Assembly (NCBI GenBank): GCA_009693255.1
Contig: SHXQ01000001.1
Span: forward strand, 1 to 64,000
DNA: 64,000 nucleotides
DNA from: Methylotenera sp.
Lineage (GTDB): Bacteria; Pseudomonadota; Gammaproteobacteria; Burkholderiales; Methylophilaceae
Reading direction: 5' to 3'
Positions 36,395 through 46,955 of this stretch are shown here, piece by piece. The position numbers were made by a program, and so were the translations under genes. The notes beneath the pieces were generated by a model. It was not told the DNA's origin. It did not search any database and was given only the letters and a program-made list of their open reading frames with translations. The stretch's first letter is position 1; each line of letters opens with the position of its first letter.

Positions 36395-36654
36395 TTAAAC
36401 TCACTTCTGACTTTGTCGATTTCGCCTTGCCGTGCTAGAGCGCTATCTTCGGCTTATCTTCGCGTCATCAATGCTTTAAAAGTGCCGTTATCCTCATCTC
36501 TTAAAATCTGTCAATTACAATTCAAACGCTTTCAGCGTTGTCCTTATAATCTACATTCACATAATTTCGTATGTTGTTAATTTATAACGATATTATTTTT
36601 AGCATAAAATGCGCTAAGTCATTGAGAAGTAAAGAGAAAATAGTAAAAAAGGGC
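36395..36654. other. Intergenic region between rnpB and the mraZ promoter
   Basis: About 260 bp with no supported gene. It contains a small inverted repeat AACGCT-TTC-AGCGTT (near 36527-36541, not followed by a T-run) and two TTATCTTCG-like stretches around 36450-36466. Downstream of 36560 it becomes AT-rich. Two overlapping open frames on opposite strands cover 36571-36884, but both run through the promoter and operator of mraZ and look spurious. Confidence 0.5.
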
Positions 36655-36683
36655 TTGCATTGCTCTTTTTTTTTATCTATAGT
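36655..36683 (+). promoter_or_regulatory. Sigma-70 promoter of the dcw cluster
   Basis: TTGCAT (36655-36660), exactly 17 bp, TATAGT (36678-36683). Predicted start near 36690, immediately before the MraZ-type repeats, giving a leader of about 170 nt to mraZ. Confidence 0.75.
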
Positions 36684-36691
36684 ACATCTTA

Positions 36692-36726
36692 GTGGGAGAA
36701 AGTGGGTTTTTGTGGAGAATTGTGCG
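36692..36726 (+). promoter_or_regulatory. MraZ operator: 10-bp-spaced GTGGG repeats
   Basis: GTGGG (36692-36696), GTGGG (36702-36706), GTGGA (36712-36716) and GTGCG (36722-36726) follow each other at exact 10-bp steps. MraZ is known to bind such repeats in its own promoter and repress the dcw operon. The position just after the predicted start suits autorepression. Confidence 0.8.
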
Positions 36727-36862
36727 TTAGGCGGCGATATTGGGCGTTCATATTTAAGCGCAGTTCTGGTAGCTACTAAGGGTTGGTCACCAATGCTTAA
36801 TAAGCAATTCTTCACTATTTTAGTGTTAAGGTTTATTTTGGACTTAGGAAAATAATAGCAAA

Positions 36863-37309
36863 ATGTTTCGCGGTGCAACCTCATTAAGTTTAGACGTTAA
36901 AAATAGGCTCGCGGTGCCAACCAAGCACAGAGAGGCTCTGCAGCTTCAGTGCGCCGGCAATTTGGTGTTGACTGCGCACCCGCATCGCTGCTTGCTGCTG
37001 TATCCACAAGCTTCTTGGGAGCCGATACAGGCGAAGATGATGGCTTTATCTTCATTTGATAAACAATCCAGCGCTTTGCAGCGTTTGTTGGTGGGTTTTG
37101 CTGAAGATATTAGTTTGGATAGTGCTGGCCGTATGTTGATATCACCTGTATTGCGTGAGTTTGCGGCGCTGGATAAAGAAGTGATGCTGGTTGGTCAAGG
37201 TAGCCATTTTGAATTATGGAGCATGGACGCATGGCGTGCACAGTTAGCGCAAGTGATGCAGGATGAACACCTTGCTATGCCAGCCGAACTTGAGGGTTTC
37301 TCGCTGTGA
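36863..37309 (+). CDS. mraZ: Transcriptional regulator MraZ
   Basis: 148-aa AbrB-like double-domain DNA-binding protein: MFRGATSLSLDVKNRLAVPTK (first SpoVT/AbrB half) and AEDISLDSAGRMLISPVLRE (second half). Autoregulator and first gene of the division and cell-wall cluster, preceded by its GTGGG repeat operator. Overlaps rsmH by 4 bp (GTGA). Confidence 0.97.
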   Translation: MFRGATSLSLDVKNRLAVPTKHREALQLQCAGNLVLTAHPHRCLLLYPQASWEPIQAKMMALSSFDKQSSALQRLLVGFAEDISLDSAGRMLISPVLREFAALDKEVMLVGQGSHFELWSMDAWRAQLAQVMQDEHLAMPAELEGFSL

Positions 37310-38373
37310 CTAAGGGCGTGAACAGCGCGCCCACCAAAGCATCATTGTCTCCCAATAAAGTGTCTACAAAAGATCCTTCAATATTAGAAAAGAAGCAGTC
37401 AGAAGTGTCCGCATTAAATTCAAATTTAAAAGAAGCATCAACCACAAACGCGCACATTACGGTTTTGTTAGACGAGGCTGTGCACGCGTTGGCCATAAAG
37501 CCAGAGGGCGTCTATATCGATGCTACATTTGGTCGCGGAGGGCATTCAAAAAAGATACTGGAAAAATTAGGTAGCAAAGGTCAGTTGATTGCGTTTGATC
37601 GAGACTTGAAGGCGATTGAGTCCAGCAAAGGGATCAATGATGTGCGATTTACTATGGTGCATAGTCATTTTGCGGGGATGCAGGCTCAATTAGCTGAGAT
37701 GGGCGTTTTGAGAGTGGATGGCATTTTGTTGGATTTGGGAATTTCATCGCCACAAATTGACGAAGCCAGTCGTGGATTCAGTTTTAGATACGATGCGCCA
37801 TTAGACATGCGCATGGATCAAAGTGGTGGGCAAACCGCGGCGGATTTTCTCGCCAATACAACAGAGCAAATTTTAGCGGAGGTTATAAAAAATTATGGTG
37901 AAGAACGGTTTGCTAAGCAGATTGCAAGGGCGGTTATTGCGGAGCGCAATGACGGGCGCGCCATCACCACTACAGGGCAGCTTGCCAAGGTCGTGGCGGG
38001 GGCAGTTACGCGGTTTGAGCCAGGGCAGAACCCAGCCACGCGTACATTTCAAGCTTTACGGATTCACGTCAATCAAGAGCTTGAAGAGCTTGCGCTAATC
38101 ATGCCGCAATGTTTGGCGTTATTGGCACCACAAGGGCGTTTAGCTGTGATTAGTTTTCATTCATTGGAAGATCGTATTGTGAAGCAGTTTGTGAGAGATC
38201 AAGCAAACCGTGATGACTTACCAGCAAACTTCCCAGTACGTGCGGCTGAGTTGCCACAGCCAAAACTTAAGGGGGTAGGTAAAGCAATCAAGCCAAGTTG
38301 TCAGGAAGTTAAAAGTAATCCGCGCTCACGTAGTGCTGTGCTACGTGTAGCCGAGAGGACTAGCGTAGCATGA
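37306..38373 (+). CDS. rsmH: 16S rRNA (cytosine1402-N4)-methyltransferase RsmH
   Basis: 355-aa SAM-dependent enzyme (formerly MraW). Core motifs: ITVLLDEAVHALAIKP, YIDATFGRGGHS (SAM), GILLDLGISSPQID, DMRMDQ and ISFHSLEDRIVK. The GTG start at 37306 overlaps the mraZ stop. It gives an extra N-terminus of about 47 Ser/Lys/Thr-rich residues before the usual protein beginning; no alternative ATG lies near the core, so the extension may be real or the start may be an internal rare codon. Acts on the same nucleotide as RsmI, encoded 3 kb upstream. Confidence 0.95.
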   Translation: MTKGVNSAPTKASLSPNKVSTKDPSILEKKQSEVSALNSNLKEASTTNAHITVLLDEAVHALAIKPEGVYIDATFGRGGHSKKILEKLGSKGQLIAFDRDLKAIESSKGINDVRFTMVHSHFAGMQAQLAEMGVLRVDGILLDLGISSPQIDEASRGFSFRYDAPLDMRMDQSGGQTAADFLANTTEQILAEVIKNYGEERFAKQIARAVIAERNDGRAITTTGQLAKVVAGAVTRFEPGQNPATRTFQALRIHVNQELEELALIMPQCLALLAPQGRLAVISFHSLEDRIVKQFVRDQANRDDLPANFPVRAAELPQPKLKGVGKAIKPSCQEVKSNPRSRSAVLRVAERTSVA

Positions 38374-38708
38374 CGCGACTTAATCTTATTTTGTTTTTTG
38401 TGCTGATATTTTCAGCATTGGGTTTAGTTAAATCGCAGCATGTGGCGCGCAATCTTTATATTGAGCTTGAGCAGAGTAACCAATCGGCAAAACAGATTGA
38501 GCAGGAATATAGTCAGTTGCATCTTGAGCAAAGCACTTGGGCAATGCATTCACGTATAGAGCAGGTTGCGGCACAGCAAATGCAAATGCAAGTCCCTGAC
38601 GTGAGGCGCGTGCAAGTGGTGGAGCTTACACAAGCGAATGCGCTTACCGAATCGCAACAAACGATTAAGCCGCAGGATAAGCATTCTCAGGGTGAGGCTA
38701 GGCAATAA
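38370..38708 (+). CDS. ftsL: Cell division protein FtsL
   Basis: 112-aa bitopic membrane protein: short cytoplasmic end, membrane helix LILFFVLIFSALGLV (about 5-20), then a periplasmic coiled coil (YIELEQSNQSAKQIEQEYSQ onward). Divisome member acting with FtsB and FtsQ. Overlaps rsmH (ATGA) and abuts ftsI. Family is short and variable, so the order in the cluster carries much of the call. Confidence 0.92.
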   Translation: MTRLNLILFFVLIFSALGLVKSQHVARNLYIELEQSNQSAKQIEQEYSQLHLEQSTWAMHSRIEQVAAQQMQMQVPDVRRVQVVELTQANALTESQQTIKPQDKHSQGEARQ

Positions 38709-40468
38709 TGGCCAAGTGCATGCCAATTAGAACGCCTGTTCATAGCCCTGCAGTTGTAAAGCTGCCAGTGTGGCGCCGCCGTTTTCTATTGACGGCTGTT
38801 TTACTCGGGTTTGCTGTGCTACTGGCCCGTGGCGTTTATCTACAAGGGATTCATGACAAGTTTTACCAGGATCAAGGGGATGCCCGCTACAGTCGCAGCC
38901 TAATATTAACCTCGCAACGGGGAAGGATTACTGACAGGAATGGTGAGTTGTTGGCGATTAGTATGCCGGTGGAATCAGTTTCAGCCAGTCCACCGGATGT
39001 GGTCATTGATGCGGCGCAGGCCAAACAGGTCGCAATGTTATTAAATATCAAGGAAGAGGAAGTAACGAAAAAACTTGCCAATAGTGAGCGAGAGTTTGTT
39101 TATTTGAAACGACGTATTCCTCCGGAGTTAGCTGCAAAAGTAATGAGGCTGGGCATTCCTGGCATTGAGTTGCGGCGTGAATATAAGCGTTATTACCCTG
39201 CAGGGGATGTCGCGGCACATATGGTTGGGTTTACCGGCCCAGGTGATATGGGCGCGGGAGACAAAGGCTTGGAAGGTTTTGAGCTTGCTATGAATACGGC
39301 ACTGTCAGGCAAAGATGGCGGGCGCCGTGTCATTAAAGATAGATCTGGGCATATTATTGAGGATTTGCAGGCGGTAACCGTACCGCAAGATGGTCGTGAT
39401 GTCGCTTTATCTATAGATCTTAGAATTCAGTATTTGGCGCATCGTGAATTAGTCAAAGCCGTTGAGGCACATAAAGCATTGGCTGGTTCGGTGATTGTGC
39501 TGGATGCCAAAACGGGCGAAGTGCTTGCCGTGGCGAACGCGCCTACCTATAACCCAAATCATCCAGTAAATATTAAAGGTAAGACGCGCAATCGCGCGAT
39601 TATTGATAACTATGAGCCGGGATCAACCTTAAAACCTGTGACTGCGGCAGCGGCATTGGAGTCCGGCCAATATACATCAGACACTAAAATTCAAACTGCA
39701 CCAGGCCGGTTGAGCATAGGGCCTGCCACCATACACGACTCACATCCACAAGGAATATTAACTGTTGCTGAGGTGATACAGAAATCATCCAATGTGGGTG
39801 CAGCTAAAATTGCTTTAACCTTAGACAAGCAATTTTTGTGGAATATTTATAATGAACTTGGGCTAGGCCATATTGAAGGGGTTGGTTTTCCAGGCGAGGC
39901 TTCCGGTCGGGTGCGCCCTTATAAAACATGGCGACCCATTGAAGTGGCTACCATGTCTTTTGGCAATGGCATTAGTGTGACATTGCTACAAATGGCGCGA
40001 CTGTATACGGTCTTTGCTAATGAGGGAGAATTGCGCCCAATCTCATTATTAAAAATTAAAGAAACGCCAGTTGGGCAGCAAGTGTTTTCTGCAGCTACCG
40101 CAAATCATGTGAAAGATATGCTGGAAATGGTAGTTCTGCCTGGGGGAACCGCGGTAAAAGCGCAGGTGCTGGGTTATCGGGTAGGTGGCAAAACGGGCAC
40201 GGCTCATAAGTTAGGTGATCATGGTTACCTTAAAGACAAATATGTCGCCTCGTTTGTGGGTATGGCGCCAGCGTCTAATCCACGCTTTATTATTGCGGTG
40301 ATGATAGATGAGCCTAGTAACGGCGACTATTATGGCGGCACCGTGGCAGCCCCGGTATTTAGTAACATTATGGCGGATACATTACGCCTGTTTGCAGTGC
40401 CACAAGATGCGCCCAATAACAATGTAGTGCTAGCGGGTAATGCTAAAGATGTTAAGGAGGGAATATGA
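38708..40468 (+). CDS. ftsI: Septum peptidoglycan transpeptidase FtsI (PBP3)
   Basis: 586-aa class B penicillin-binding protein. Membrane anchor about 25-45, pedestal domain with RGRITDRNGE, then the transpeptidase: active-site YEPGSTLKP (Ser near 305), SSN in IQKSSNVGA, and GKTGTAHK (near 495). Crosslinks septal peptidoglycan together with FtsW, encoded in the same cluster. Overlaps ftsL by one base and murE by 4. Confidence 0.97.
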   Translation: MAKCMPIRTPVHSPAVVKLPVWRRRFLLTAVLLGFAVLLARGVYLQGIHDKFYQDQGDARYSRSLILTSQRGRITDRNGELLAISMPVESVSASPPDVVIDAAQAKQVAMLLNIKEEEVTKKLANSEREFVYLKRRIPPELAAKVMRLGIPGIELRREYKRYYPAGDVAAHMVGFTGPGDMGAGDKGLEGFELAMNTALSGKDGGRRVIKDRSGHIIEDLQAVTVPQDGRDVALSIDLRIQYLAHRELVKAVEAHKALAGSVIVLDAKTGEVLAVANAPTYNPNHPVNIKGKTRNRAIIDNYEPGSTLKPVTAAAALESGQYTSDTKIQTAPGRLSIGPATIHDSHPQGILTVAEVIQKSSNVGAAKIALTLDKQFLWNIYNELGLGHIEGVGFPGEASGRVRPYKTWRPIEVATMSFGNGISVTLLQMARLYTVFANEGELRPISLLKIKETPVGQQVFSAATANHVKDMLEMVVLPGGTAVKAQVLGYRVGGKTGTAHKLGDHGYLKDKYVASFVGMAPASNPRFIIAVMIDEPSNGDYYGGTVAAPVFSNIMADTLRLFAVPQDAPNNNVVLAGNAKDVKEGI

Positions 40469-41919
40469 CTATTCTTAGCACTCTCAAGCCATCATTCACT
40501 TCGATCACGGCAGATAGCCGAAGCGTAGCGGCAGGTGCGTTATTTTTGGCCTACCCGGGAGCAAAAAGCGATGGACGTGATTATATTGCGCAGGCGATTC
40601 GAGCGGGTGCAGGCGCTGTTATGTGGGACAACGATCACTTTAGCTGGCAGGATGATTGGCAGGTCAAAAATATTGCGGTTAACAATCTAAAACATCAAGC
40701 TGGCTTGATTGCGGCTGAGTTTTACCATCACCCGTCAAGCCAACTCACGATGATAGGCGTCACTGGTACCAATGGTAAGACTTCTGTTAGCCAATGGATT
40801 GCGCAATGCTTAAGCTACTTAGGTGAAAAAACAGCAGTACTGGGCACGATAGGCAATGGCTTTTTAGGCACGCAAACTGTAGCACTGAATACCACGCCGG
40901 ATGCGATTTTACTGCAGGGCATGTTGGCCGACTATGTTGCACAGCATGCAGATGCAGTCGTCATGGAAGTATCGTCGCATGGCTTAGATCAAGGTCGCGT
41001 CAATGGTGTTGAATTTGATGTTGCGGTGCTGACCAACTTCAGCAGAGATCACTTGGATTATCACGGCAACATGGAAGCTTATGCAGATGCTAAGCAAAAA
41101 TTGTTTACTTTGGATGGCTTGCGTACTTCAATTGTGAATGCAGATGATAACTTTGGACGTACGCTAGCAAAGACACTCAACATGCAAGAAAAGCCATGTA
41201 TGACCTATGGTTTTGAAGGGGTGGATGGCCAGCATGACGTCAGTGGAAGTGCATTGAATTTGTATGACGCAGGCTTAACTATGCGCGTCAATACAGTTCA
41301 AGGTGACGCTCTATTGACGGCACCTGTACTGGGGCGCTTTAATGGCTATAACGTACTGGCGGTGTTATCTACGTTATTGGCACTGAATATTCGCTTGCCA
41401 GAGGCTATTGCGGCAATCGCACAAATTAAACCAGTCCTTGGACGTATGCAGAAATTTGGTGGCGGTGAGTTGCCACTGGTGGTGGTGGATTATGCGCACA
41501 CCCCAGACGCATTGGAAAAAGTATTAAGTACGCTACGCGAACAAGTGCAAGGCCAACTGATTTGCGTGTTTGGTTGTGGGGGGGATCGCGATGCCGGTAA
41601 GCGTCCGCTGATGGGTAGTGTGGCCATAAGATTGGCAGATACGGTTATCGTGACATCGGACAATCCGCGTAGTGAAGACCCTACCGCTATTATCTCTGCG
41701 GTCATTAGCGGCATGACTACAGGCTATGCTGTTGAAGAGAATCGGGAAGTGGCAATCAACAAGGCGGTGCAATCTGCCAAGTTGGGCGACATTGTGCTGG
41801 TGGCGGGTAAAGGCCATGAAAACTATCAGGAGATTTTAGGTATTAAGTATCCTTTTGATGATGCGCTGATTGCGAATCAGGCGCTGAAGCAATACTCAGC
41901 TGCGAGGGCTTCAATATGA
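40465..41919 (+). CDS. murE: UDP-MurNAc-tripeptide synthetase MurE
   Basis: 484-aa Mur ligase adding the third residue to UDP-MurNAc-L-Ala-D-Glu. ATP loop GVTGTNGKTSVSQW, NFSRDHLDYH, and C-terminal SDNPRSEDP; DNPR is the motif that selects meso-diaminopimelate, as expected in a Gram-negative. Overlaps both neighbours by 4 bp. Confidence 0.97.
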   Translation: MTILSTLKPSFTSITADSRSVAAGALFLAYPGAKSDGRDYIAQAIRAGAGAVMWDNDHFSWQDDWQVKNIAVNNLKHQAGLIAAEFYHHPSSQLTMIGVTGTNGKTSVSQWIAQCLSYLGEKTAVLGTIGNGFLGTQTVALNTTPDAILLQGMLADYVAQHADAVVMEVSSHGLDQGRVNGVEFDVAVLTNFSRDHLDYHGNMEAYADAKQKLFTLDGLRTSIVNADDNFGRTLAKTLNMQEKPCMTYGFEGVDGQHDVSGSALNLYDAGLTMRVNTVQGDALLTAPVLGRFNGYNVLAVLSTLLALNIRLPEAIAAIAQIKPVLGRMQKFGGGELPLVVVDYAHTPDALEKVLSTLREQVQGQLICVFGCGGDRDAGKRPLMGSVAIRLADTVIVTSDNPRSEDPTAIISAVISGMTTGYAVEENREVAINKAVQSAKLGDIVLVAGKGHENYQEILGIKYPFDDALIANQALKQYSAARASI

Positions 41920-43292
41920 TGCTACTTTCAGAAGCCGCAAGCGCCATGCAAGCTAAGTTGTTCGGTAAAGATGCCTTATTTACCAGCGTAGGTACAGATA
42001 GCCGCAATATTACTAAAGGGCAGTTATTTGTCGCCTTAAAAGGCGATAGTTTTGACGGACATGACTATGCTGTGCAGGCTTTACAGCAAGGCGCAGCAGC
42101 CGTATTGGTGGCTAAACCCAATGCTAGCTTAGCGTCAGCCCTTGTGGTTGAGGATACTTATTTAGCATTAGGCGCGCTTGCGACGTATTGGCGAAAAAAG
42201 TTCGCCGTACCCATCGTTGCAGTCACAGGCAGTAATGGAAAAACCACAGTAAAAGAAATGCTGGCGGCGATTTTGGCGGTTAAAGCCAGCAACGCTGAAG
42301 CAATACACGCCACTTCAGGTAACCTAAATAATCATATTGGCTTGCCATTAACCATACTTAAATTGCGCGCTAATCATCAATACGCTGTACTTGAAATGGG
42401 CATGAATCATTTAGGCGAAATTGATTACTTAACGCGAATTACCCAACCGACTGTAGCAGTCATTAATAATGCGGGCTCAGCACATATAGGCGAACTAGGC
42501 TCGCGGGACAATATAGCAAAAGCTAAGGGCGAAATTTTTGCGGGATTAAGTGATGCTGGCACGGCAGTCATTAACGCTGACGATACCTATGCGGCTTATT
42601 GGAAGTCGCTCAATGAGGGTAAAAAAATAGTTACTTTTGCTATCAGTAAGCCCGCCGATGTCAGGGCTAAGTACCAAGAAAGTGGCGGCTTAAGCTTAGT
42701 GCAACTCACGACGCCGCAAGGGGATATTTGCTTTAAGTTGAATGTATTGGGTGCGCATAACATTAGCAATGCGTTGGCAGCGAGTGCGGTAGCGGTGGCA
42801 CTCGGTGTTTCAAATGCAAATATTGCCAGCGGACTCGAGCATTTTGCGGGCGTAAAAGGCCGCTTACAACGCAAGCACGGTCTAAATAACGCCGTGCTGA
42901 TTGATGACACCTATAACGCCAACCCAGATTCAATGAAAGCGGCGATTGATGTGCTTGCGCATCAATCAGGTGAAAAAATAGTCGTGCTAGGTGATATGGG
43001 TGAGTTAGGAGTGGAGGCAAAACGGTTGCATATGGACATTGGCGCTTACGCCAAAGCAGCAGGACTTAGCAAGTTGTATTGTTTGGGTGAGTTAAGCGTG
43101 GAAATTGCACGCGGCTTTGGTGCTGGCGCACATCATTACGCTACGCCTCTGGCCATAGCAGAGGCCATTAAGCCATGGTTAAGCCAAGGTAGAACGGTGT
43201 TAGTTAAAGGTTCGCGCTTTATGAAGATGGAGCGTGTGGTTGATTTGTTGGAAGACAAATTGAATGAAACAGTAATGCTGAAGGATCAATAA
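41916..43292 (+). CDS. murF: UDP-MurNAc-pentapeptide synthetase MurF
   Basis: 458-aa Mur ligase adding D-Ala-D-Ala. Seen: N-terminal [28 protein letters not shown] loop [25 protein letters not shown], and [15 protein letters not shown] near the C-terminus. Overlaps murE by 4 bp and mraY by one. Confidence 0.97.
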   Translation: MMLLSEAASAMQAKLFGKDALFTSVGTDSRNITKGQLFVALKGDSFDGHDYAVQALQQGAAAVLVAKPNASLASALVVEDTYLALGALATYWRKKFAVPIVAVTGSNGKTTVKEMLAAILAVKASNAEAIHATSGNLNNHIGLPLTILKLRANHQYAVLEMGMNHLGEIDYLTRITQPTVAVINNAGSAHIGELGSRDNIAKAKGEIFAGLSDAGTAVINADDTYAAYWKSLNEGKKIVTFAISKPADVRAKYQESGGLSLVQLTTPQGDICFKLNVLGAHNISNALAASAVAVALGVSNANIASGLEHFAGVKGRLQRKHGLNNAVLIDDTYNANPDSMKAAIDVLAHQSGEKIVVLGDMGELGVEAKRLHMDIGAYAKAAGLSKLYCLGELSVEIARGFGAGAHHYATPLAIAEAIKPWLSQGRTVLVKGSRFMKMERVVDLLEDKLNETVMLKDQ

Positions 43293-44395
43293 TGTTATTA
43301 GAACTGTCGCGCTGGCTAGCGCATGATATTCGCGGATTTAACGTATTTAACTACATCACTTTACGAGCGGTATTGGCTACGCTGACCGCATTAGCGATTT
43401 CATTTATCGCAGGCCCAAGCATGATCCGTAAACTTACCCAGTATAAAGTCGGGCAAGTGGTGCGTGATGATGGCCCACAAACGCATCTCATTAAAACCGG
43501 TACGCCAACTATGGGCGGCGCATTAATATTGGTTGCTATCGCAATATCTACCTTGCTATGGGCAGATTTAAGTAATCGCTTTGTGTGGGTGGTATTGGTC
43601 ACAACCTTGGGATTTGGCGCGGTGGGCTGGGTGGATGATTACCGCAAAGTCGTACATAGAAACCCTAAAGGCTTATCGGCTAAAGCCAAGTTCTTTTGGC
43701 AAAGTTTAATTGGTTTAGCTGTGGCAGTGTTTTTATTTAAAACACATACCAGTCCAATGGAAACAACATTAATTGTGCCCTTCTTTAAGCATCTTGTGCT
43801 GCCCTTGAGCGCGGTTGGTTTCATGGTAATCACGTATTTAGTCGTGGTTGGTAGTAGTAATGCAGTAAATTTAACAGACGGCTTAGATGGCTTAGCTATA
43901 TTGCCTACGGTTATGGTGGCCAGTGCCTTGAGTATTTTTGCTTACGTGGCGGGACATTTATATTTTTCGAAATATTTAGGGGTGCCTTATGTGGCAGGCG
44001 CGGGTGAACTGATGGTGTTTTGTTCCGCGCTGGCGGGTGCTGGTTTGGGATTTTTGTGGTTTAACGCTTACCCAGCAGAGGTGTTTATGGGCGATGTCGG
44101 CGCATTAGCATTAGGAGCTGCACTAGGCATAGTGGCGGTGATTGTGCGTCAAGAACTTATATTGTTCATTATGGGTGGCGTGTTTGTGGCGGAAACCTTC
44201 TCGGTGGCGGCGCAAGTCTTGTATTTCAAATATACCAAACGACAAACAGGTATAGGCAAGCGCATCTTTTTAATGGCACCACTACACCACCACTATGAAG
44301 AAAAAGGCTGGAAAGAAACGCAAGTGGTCGTACGGTTTTGGATTATCAGCATGATGCTGGTATTAATTGGCTTAGCCAGCTTAAAACTAAGATAA
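43292..44395 (+). CDS. mraY: Phospho-MurNAc-pentapeptide transferase MraY
   Basis: 367-aa inner-membrane enzyme with about 10 helices making lipid I from UDP-MurNAc-pentapeptide and undecaprenyl phosphate. Seen: [29 protein letters not shown] (Asp pair), [30 protein letters not shown] and the [15 protein letters not shown] loop. Usual length. Confidence 0.98.
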   Translation: MLLELSRWLAHDIRGFNVFNYITLRAVLATLTALAISFIAGPSMIRKLTQYKVGQVVRDDGPQTHLIKTGTPTMGGALILVAIAISTLLWADLSNRFVWVVLVTTLGFGAVGWVDDYRKVVHRNPKGLSAKAKFFWQSLIGLAVAVFLFKTHTSPMETTLIVPFFKHLVLPLSAVGFMVITYLVVVGSSNAVNLTDGLDGLAILPTVMVASALSIFAYVAGHLYFSKYLGVPYVAGAGELMVFCSALAGAGLGFLWFNAYPAEVFMGDVGALALGAALGIVAVIVRQELILFIMGGVFVAETFSVAAQVLYFKYTKRQTGIGKRIFLMAPLHHHYEEKGWKETQVVVRFWIISMMLVLIGLASLKLR

Positions 44396-44418
44396 ATAAA
44401 TCGCTTATAGCATAAAAC

Positions 44419-45795
44419 ATGAAAATCGCTTTAAAAGACAAAAAAGTATTAGTGCTCGGCCTAGGTGAAACTGGGCTGTCAGCCTTGCGTTGGCTAAGTA
44501 AACAAGGTGCACAGTTGTCGGTAGCGGATACGCGTGATAATCCACCTGGCATGGCTGCACTAACGGCTGAATTGCCAGAAGTAATGATGCATAAAGGTGC
44601 ATTTACGGCACTGATTTTTAGTGGCGTCGATTTGGTGGTAGCTAGCCCAGGGGTGTCATTGAACGATCCTGAAATTAAGGCGGCAATTAAACGGGGCATT
44701 AGTCTCGTTGGCGATGTGGAGTTGTTTGCACAATACCGTCCAGCGAGCGCCAAAGTCATCGCCATCACAGGGGCTAATGGTAAAACTACCGTGACAACAC
44801 TCGTAGGCGAAATGTGCAAGGCGGCAGGATTGAAAACGATAGTGGCGGGCAATATTGGCTTAGCGGTATTGGATACTTTGACGATGGCAGTGCCTGATGT
44901 CTACGTGTTGGAGTTGTCTAGTTTTCAATTAGAAACGACCAGTAGTTTGCAAATAGATGCCGCCACTATGCTCAATTTGTCTGAAGATCATATGGATCGT
45001 TACGACAGTTTGCAAGATTACGCGATTGCGAAAGCGCATATTTTTTATCATGCTAACTTGCAGGTGCTCAATCGTGACGATGCTTGGAGCATGATGATGG
45101 CGCGGCCAAAATTAGCACAAGTGACATTTGGCTTGTCCGAGGATGCTGATTTTGGCTTGAAGCAAGCCGATGGTGAAACTTGGCTTTGCGAGGGTGAAAA
45201 AGAGCTAATCAATTTGCAAGACCTTAAAATTGTGGGTTTACACAACGCAGCAAATGCACTCGCGGCCGTCGCCTTGTGTCGAGGCATAGGCATTGATTAT
45301 GCGCACATTATTCAAACCTTGTATAACTTTAAAGGCTTGCCGCACCGTGTGGAGTGGGTTGCCAATATAGGCGAGGTGGATTATTACGATGATTCAAAAG
45401 GGACTAACGTGGGTGCCGCCTGCGCAGCAATTGCCGGCATGTTTAAAAATGGCTTGCCACAAAAAGTAGTATTAATTGCTGGCGGTGATGGTAAAGGGCA
45501 AGACTTTTCACCGTTAGCCGATGCTGTCGCTAATAGCGCGCGGGCCGTGGTGCTGATTGGGCGTGATGCACCATTGATTGAATGCGCATTATTGAAAAGC
45601 AATATCCCTATGTATCAGGCGATTGATTTGCCTGAAGCGGTGAATATCGCCAAAAAACTTGCGCTAACTGGCGATGCCGTATTGCTCTCGCCAGCTTGTG
45701 CAAGTTTCGATATGTTTAGCAATTATGTGCATCGTGCAGAAGTATTCATTGCGGCAGTAAACGCCTTAAAAACAGGTTTAAAGGAGCTTGCATGA
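44419..45795 (+). CDS. murD: UDP-MurNAc-L-alanine:D-glutamate ligase MurD
   Basis: 458-aa Mur ligase. N-terminal [19 protein letters not shown] loop [34 protein letters not shown], and [14 protein letters not shown] near the C-terminus. Starts 23 bp after mraY, without a strong ribosome site, and overlaps ftsW by 4 bp. Confidence 0.97.
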   Translation: MKIALKDKKVLVLGLGETGLSALRWLSKQGAQLSVADTRDNPPGMAALTAELPEVMMHKGAFTALIFSGVDLVVASPGVSLNDPEIKAAIKRGISLVGDVELFAQYRPASAKVIAITGANGKTTVTTLVGEMCKAAGLKTIVAGNIGLAVLDTLTMAVPDVYVLELSSFQLETTSSLQIDAATMLNLSEDHMDRYDSLQDYAIAKAHIFYHANLQVLNRDDAWSMMMARPKLAQVTFGLSEDADFGLKQADGETWLCEGEKELINLQDLKIVGLHNAANALAAVALCRGIGIDYAHIIQTLYNFKGLPHRVEWVANIGEVDYYDDSKGTNVGAACAAIAGMFKNGLPQKVVLIAGGDGKGQDFSPLADAVANSARAVVLIGRDAPLIECALLKSNIPMYQAIDLPEAVNIAKKLALTGDAVLLSPACASFDMFSNYVHRAEVFIAAVNALKTGLKELA

Positions 45796-46955
45796 TTACG
45801 ACGATATTAAATCGCGATCGCATTAACTCCCCTAGTTATGACCAAGGATTCTTATGGGCCGTATTATGTTTATTAGGGATCAGCTTGGTCATGGTCTATT
45901 CAGCATCTATCGCCATTGCTGAGGCGGACAAAGCGCTAGGCCACAATAGTAGTTACTATTTAGTGCATCAAGCCGCATTTGTACTGGTTGCTATTGGCGC
46001 CGCTTTTGTCGCGTTCAATGTGCCGGTGACTTGGTGGCAAAAAATGGCGCCTTATTTATTTTTAATTGGACTAGCTTTGCTAGTACTAGTGCTAGTCCCC
46101 GGCATTGGACTCAAGGCGGGTGGTAGCCGTCGATGGTTAAGATTGTTTGTGGTTAACCCGCAACCTTCTGAATTTATGAAGTTATTTGCCGCCATCTACG
46201 TGGCAGATTACACCGTGCGTAAAGCCGCATTGATGGACAGCTTCAGGCATGGTTTTATGCCTATGGTTGGCGTGATGCTGCTGGTAGGGTTTTTATTGCT
46301 GCGCGAACCAGACTTTGGTGCCTTTACCGTGATTGCGGCGATTTCAATTTCCATCCTGTGGCTAGGTGGCATTAATGGCAAAATTTTTGCTGGTTTGCTG
46401 ACATTGTTACCAGTCGTCATTGTTTGTTTGATTAAGAACTCCGACTATCGTATGCAACGCGTGATTGGGTTTATGGATCCATGGGCCGACCCTTATGGCA
46501 AAGGCTATCAACTATCTCACGCTCTGATTGCCTTCGGTCGTGGTGAGTGGTTTGGCGTAGGCTTAGGTGCTAGTGTAGAAAAACTACTTTATTTGCCTGA
46601 GGCACACACAGATTTTTTATTAGCGGTTATCGCTGAAGAATTAGGATTTGTCGGTGTACTCACCGTCATCGGTTTATTTTCCTGGATAGTAATCCGTTCG
46701 TTTGGTATTGCTAAAGAGTCAATTGCCAATGAGCGTTATTTTGCCGCCTTATTAGCGCAAGGCATAGGCGTATGGATAGGTGTGCAGGGCATTATTAATA
46801 TGGGTGTCAACACCGGCTTATTGCCGACCAAGGGCCTGACCTTGCCATTGCTATCATTCGGCGGTAGCGGAATTTTAACGAATTGTGTGGCAATGGCGAT
46901 TGTACTTAGAATTGACTTTGAAAATCGCCGCTTGCAGAAGGGGTTGCCGGTATGA
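45792..46955 (+). CDS. ftsW: Septal peptidoglycan polymerase FtsW
   Basis: 387-aa SEDS-family membrane protein with about ten helices, polymerising glycan strands with FtsI as partner. Seen: [13 protein letters not shown], the [11 protein letters not shown] loop, EPDFGAFTV with the acidic catalytic region, [36 protein letters not shown] and [13 protein letters not shown]. Overlaps murD and murG by 4 bp. Confidence 0.97.
   Translation: MITTILNRDRINSPSYDQGFLWAVLCLLGISLVMVYSASIAIAEADKALGHNSSYYLVHQAAFVLVAIGAAFVAFNVPVTWWQKMAPYLFLIGLALLVLVLVPGIGLKAGGSRRWLRLFVVNPQPSEFMKLFAAIYVADYTVRKAALMDSFRHGFMPMVGVMLLVGFLLLREPDFGAFTVIAAISISILWLGGINGKIFAGLLTLLPVVIVCLIKNSDYRMQRVIGFMDPWADPYGKGYQLSHALIAFGRGEWFGVGLGASVEKLLYLPEAHTDFLLAVIAEELGFVGVLTVIGLFSWIVIRSFGIAKESIANERYFAALLAQGIGVWIGVQGIINMGVNTGLLPTKGLTLPLLSFGGSGILTNCVAMAIVLRIDFENRRLQKGLPV

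Noticed and set aside
36571-36884. Two overlapping open frames on opposite strands upstream of mraZ
   Set aside because: They overlap each other, the dcw promoter and the MraZ repeats; protein text has no recognisable motif and no ribosome site.
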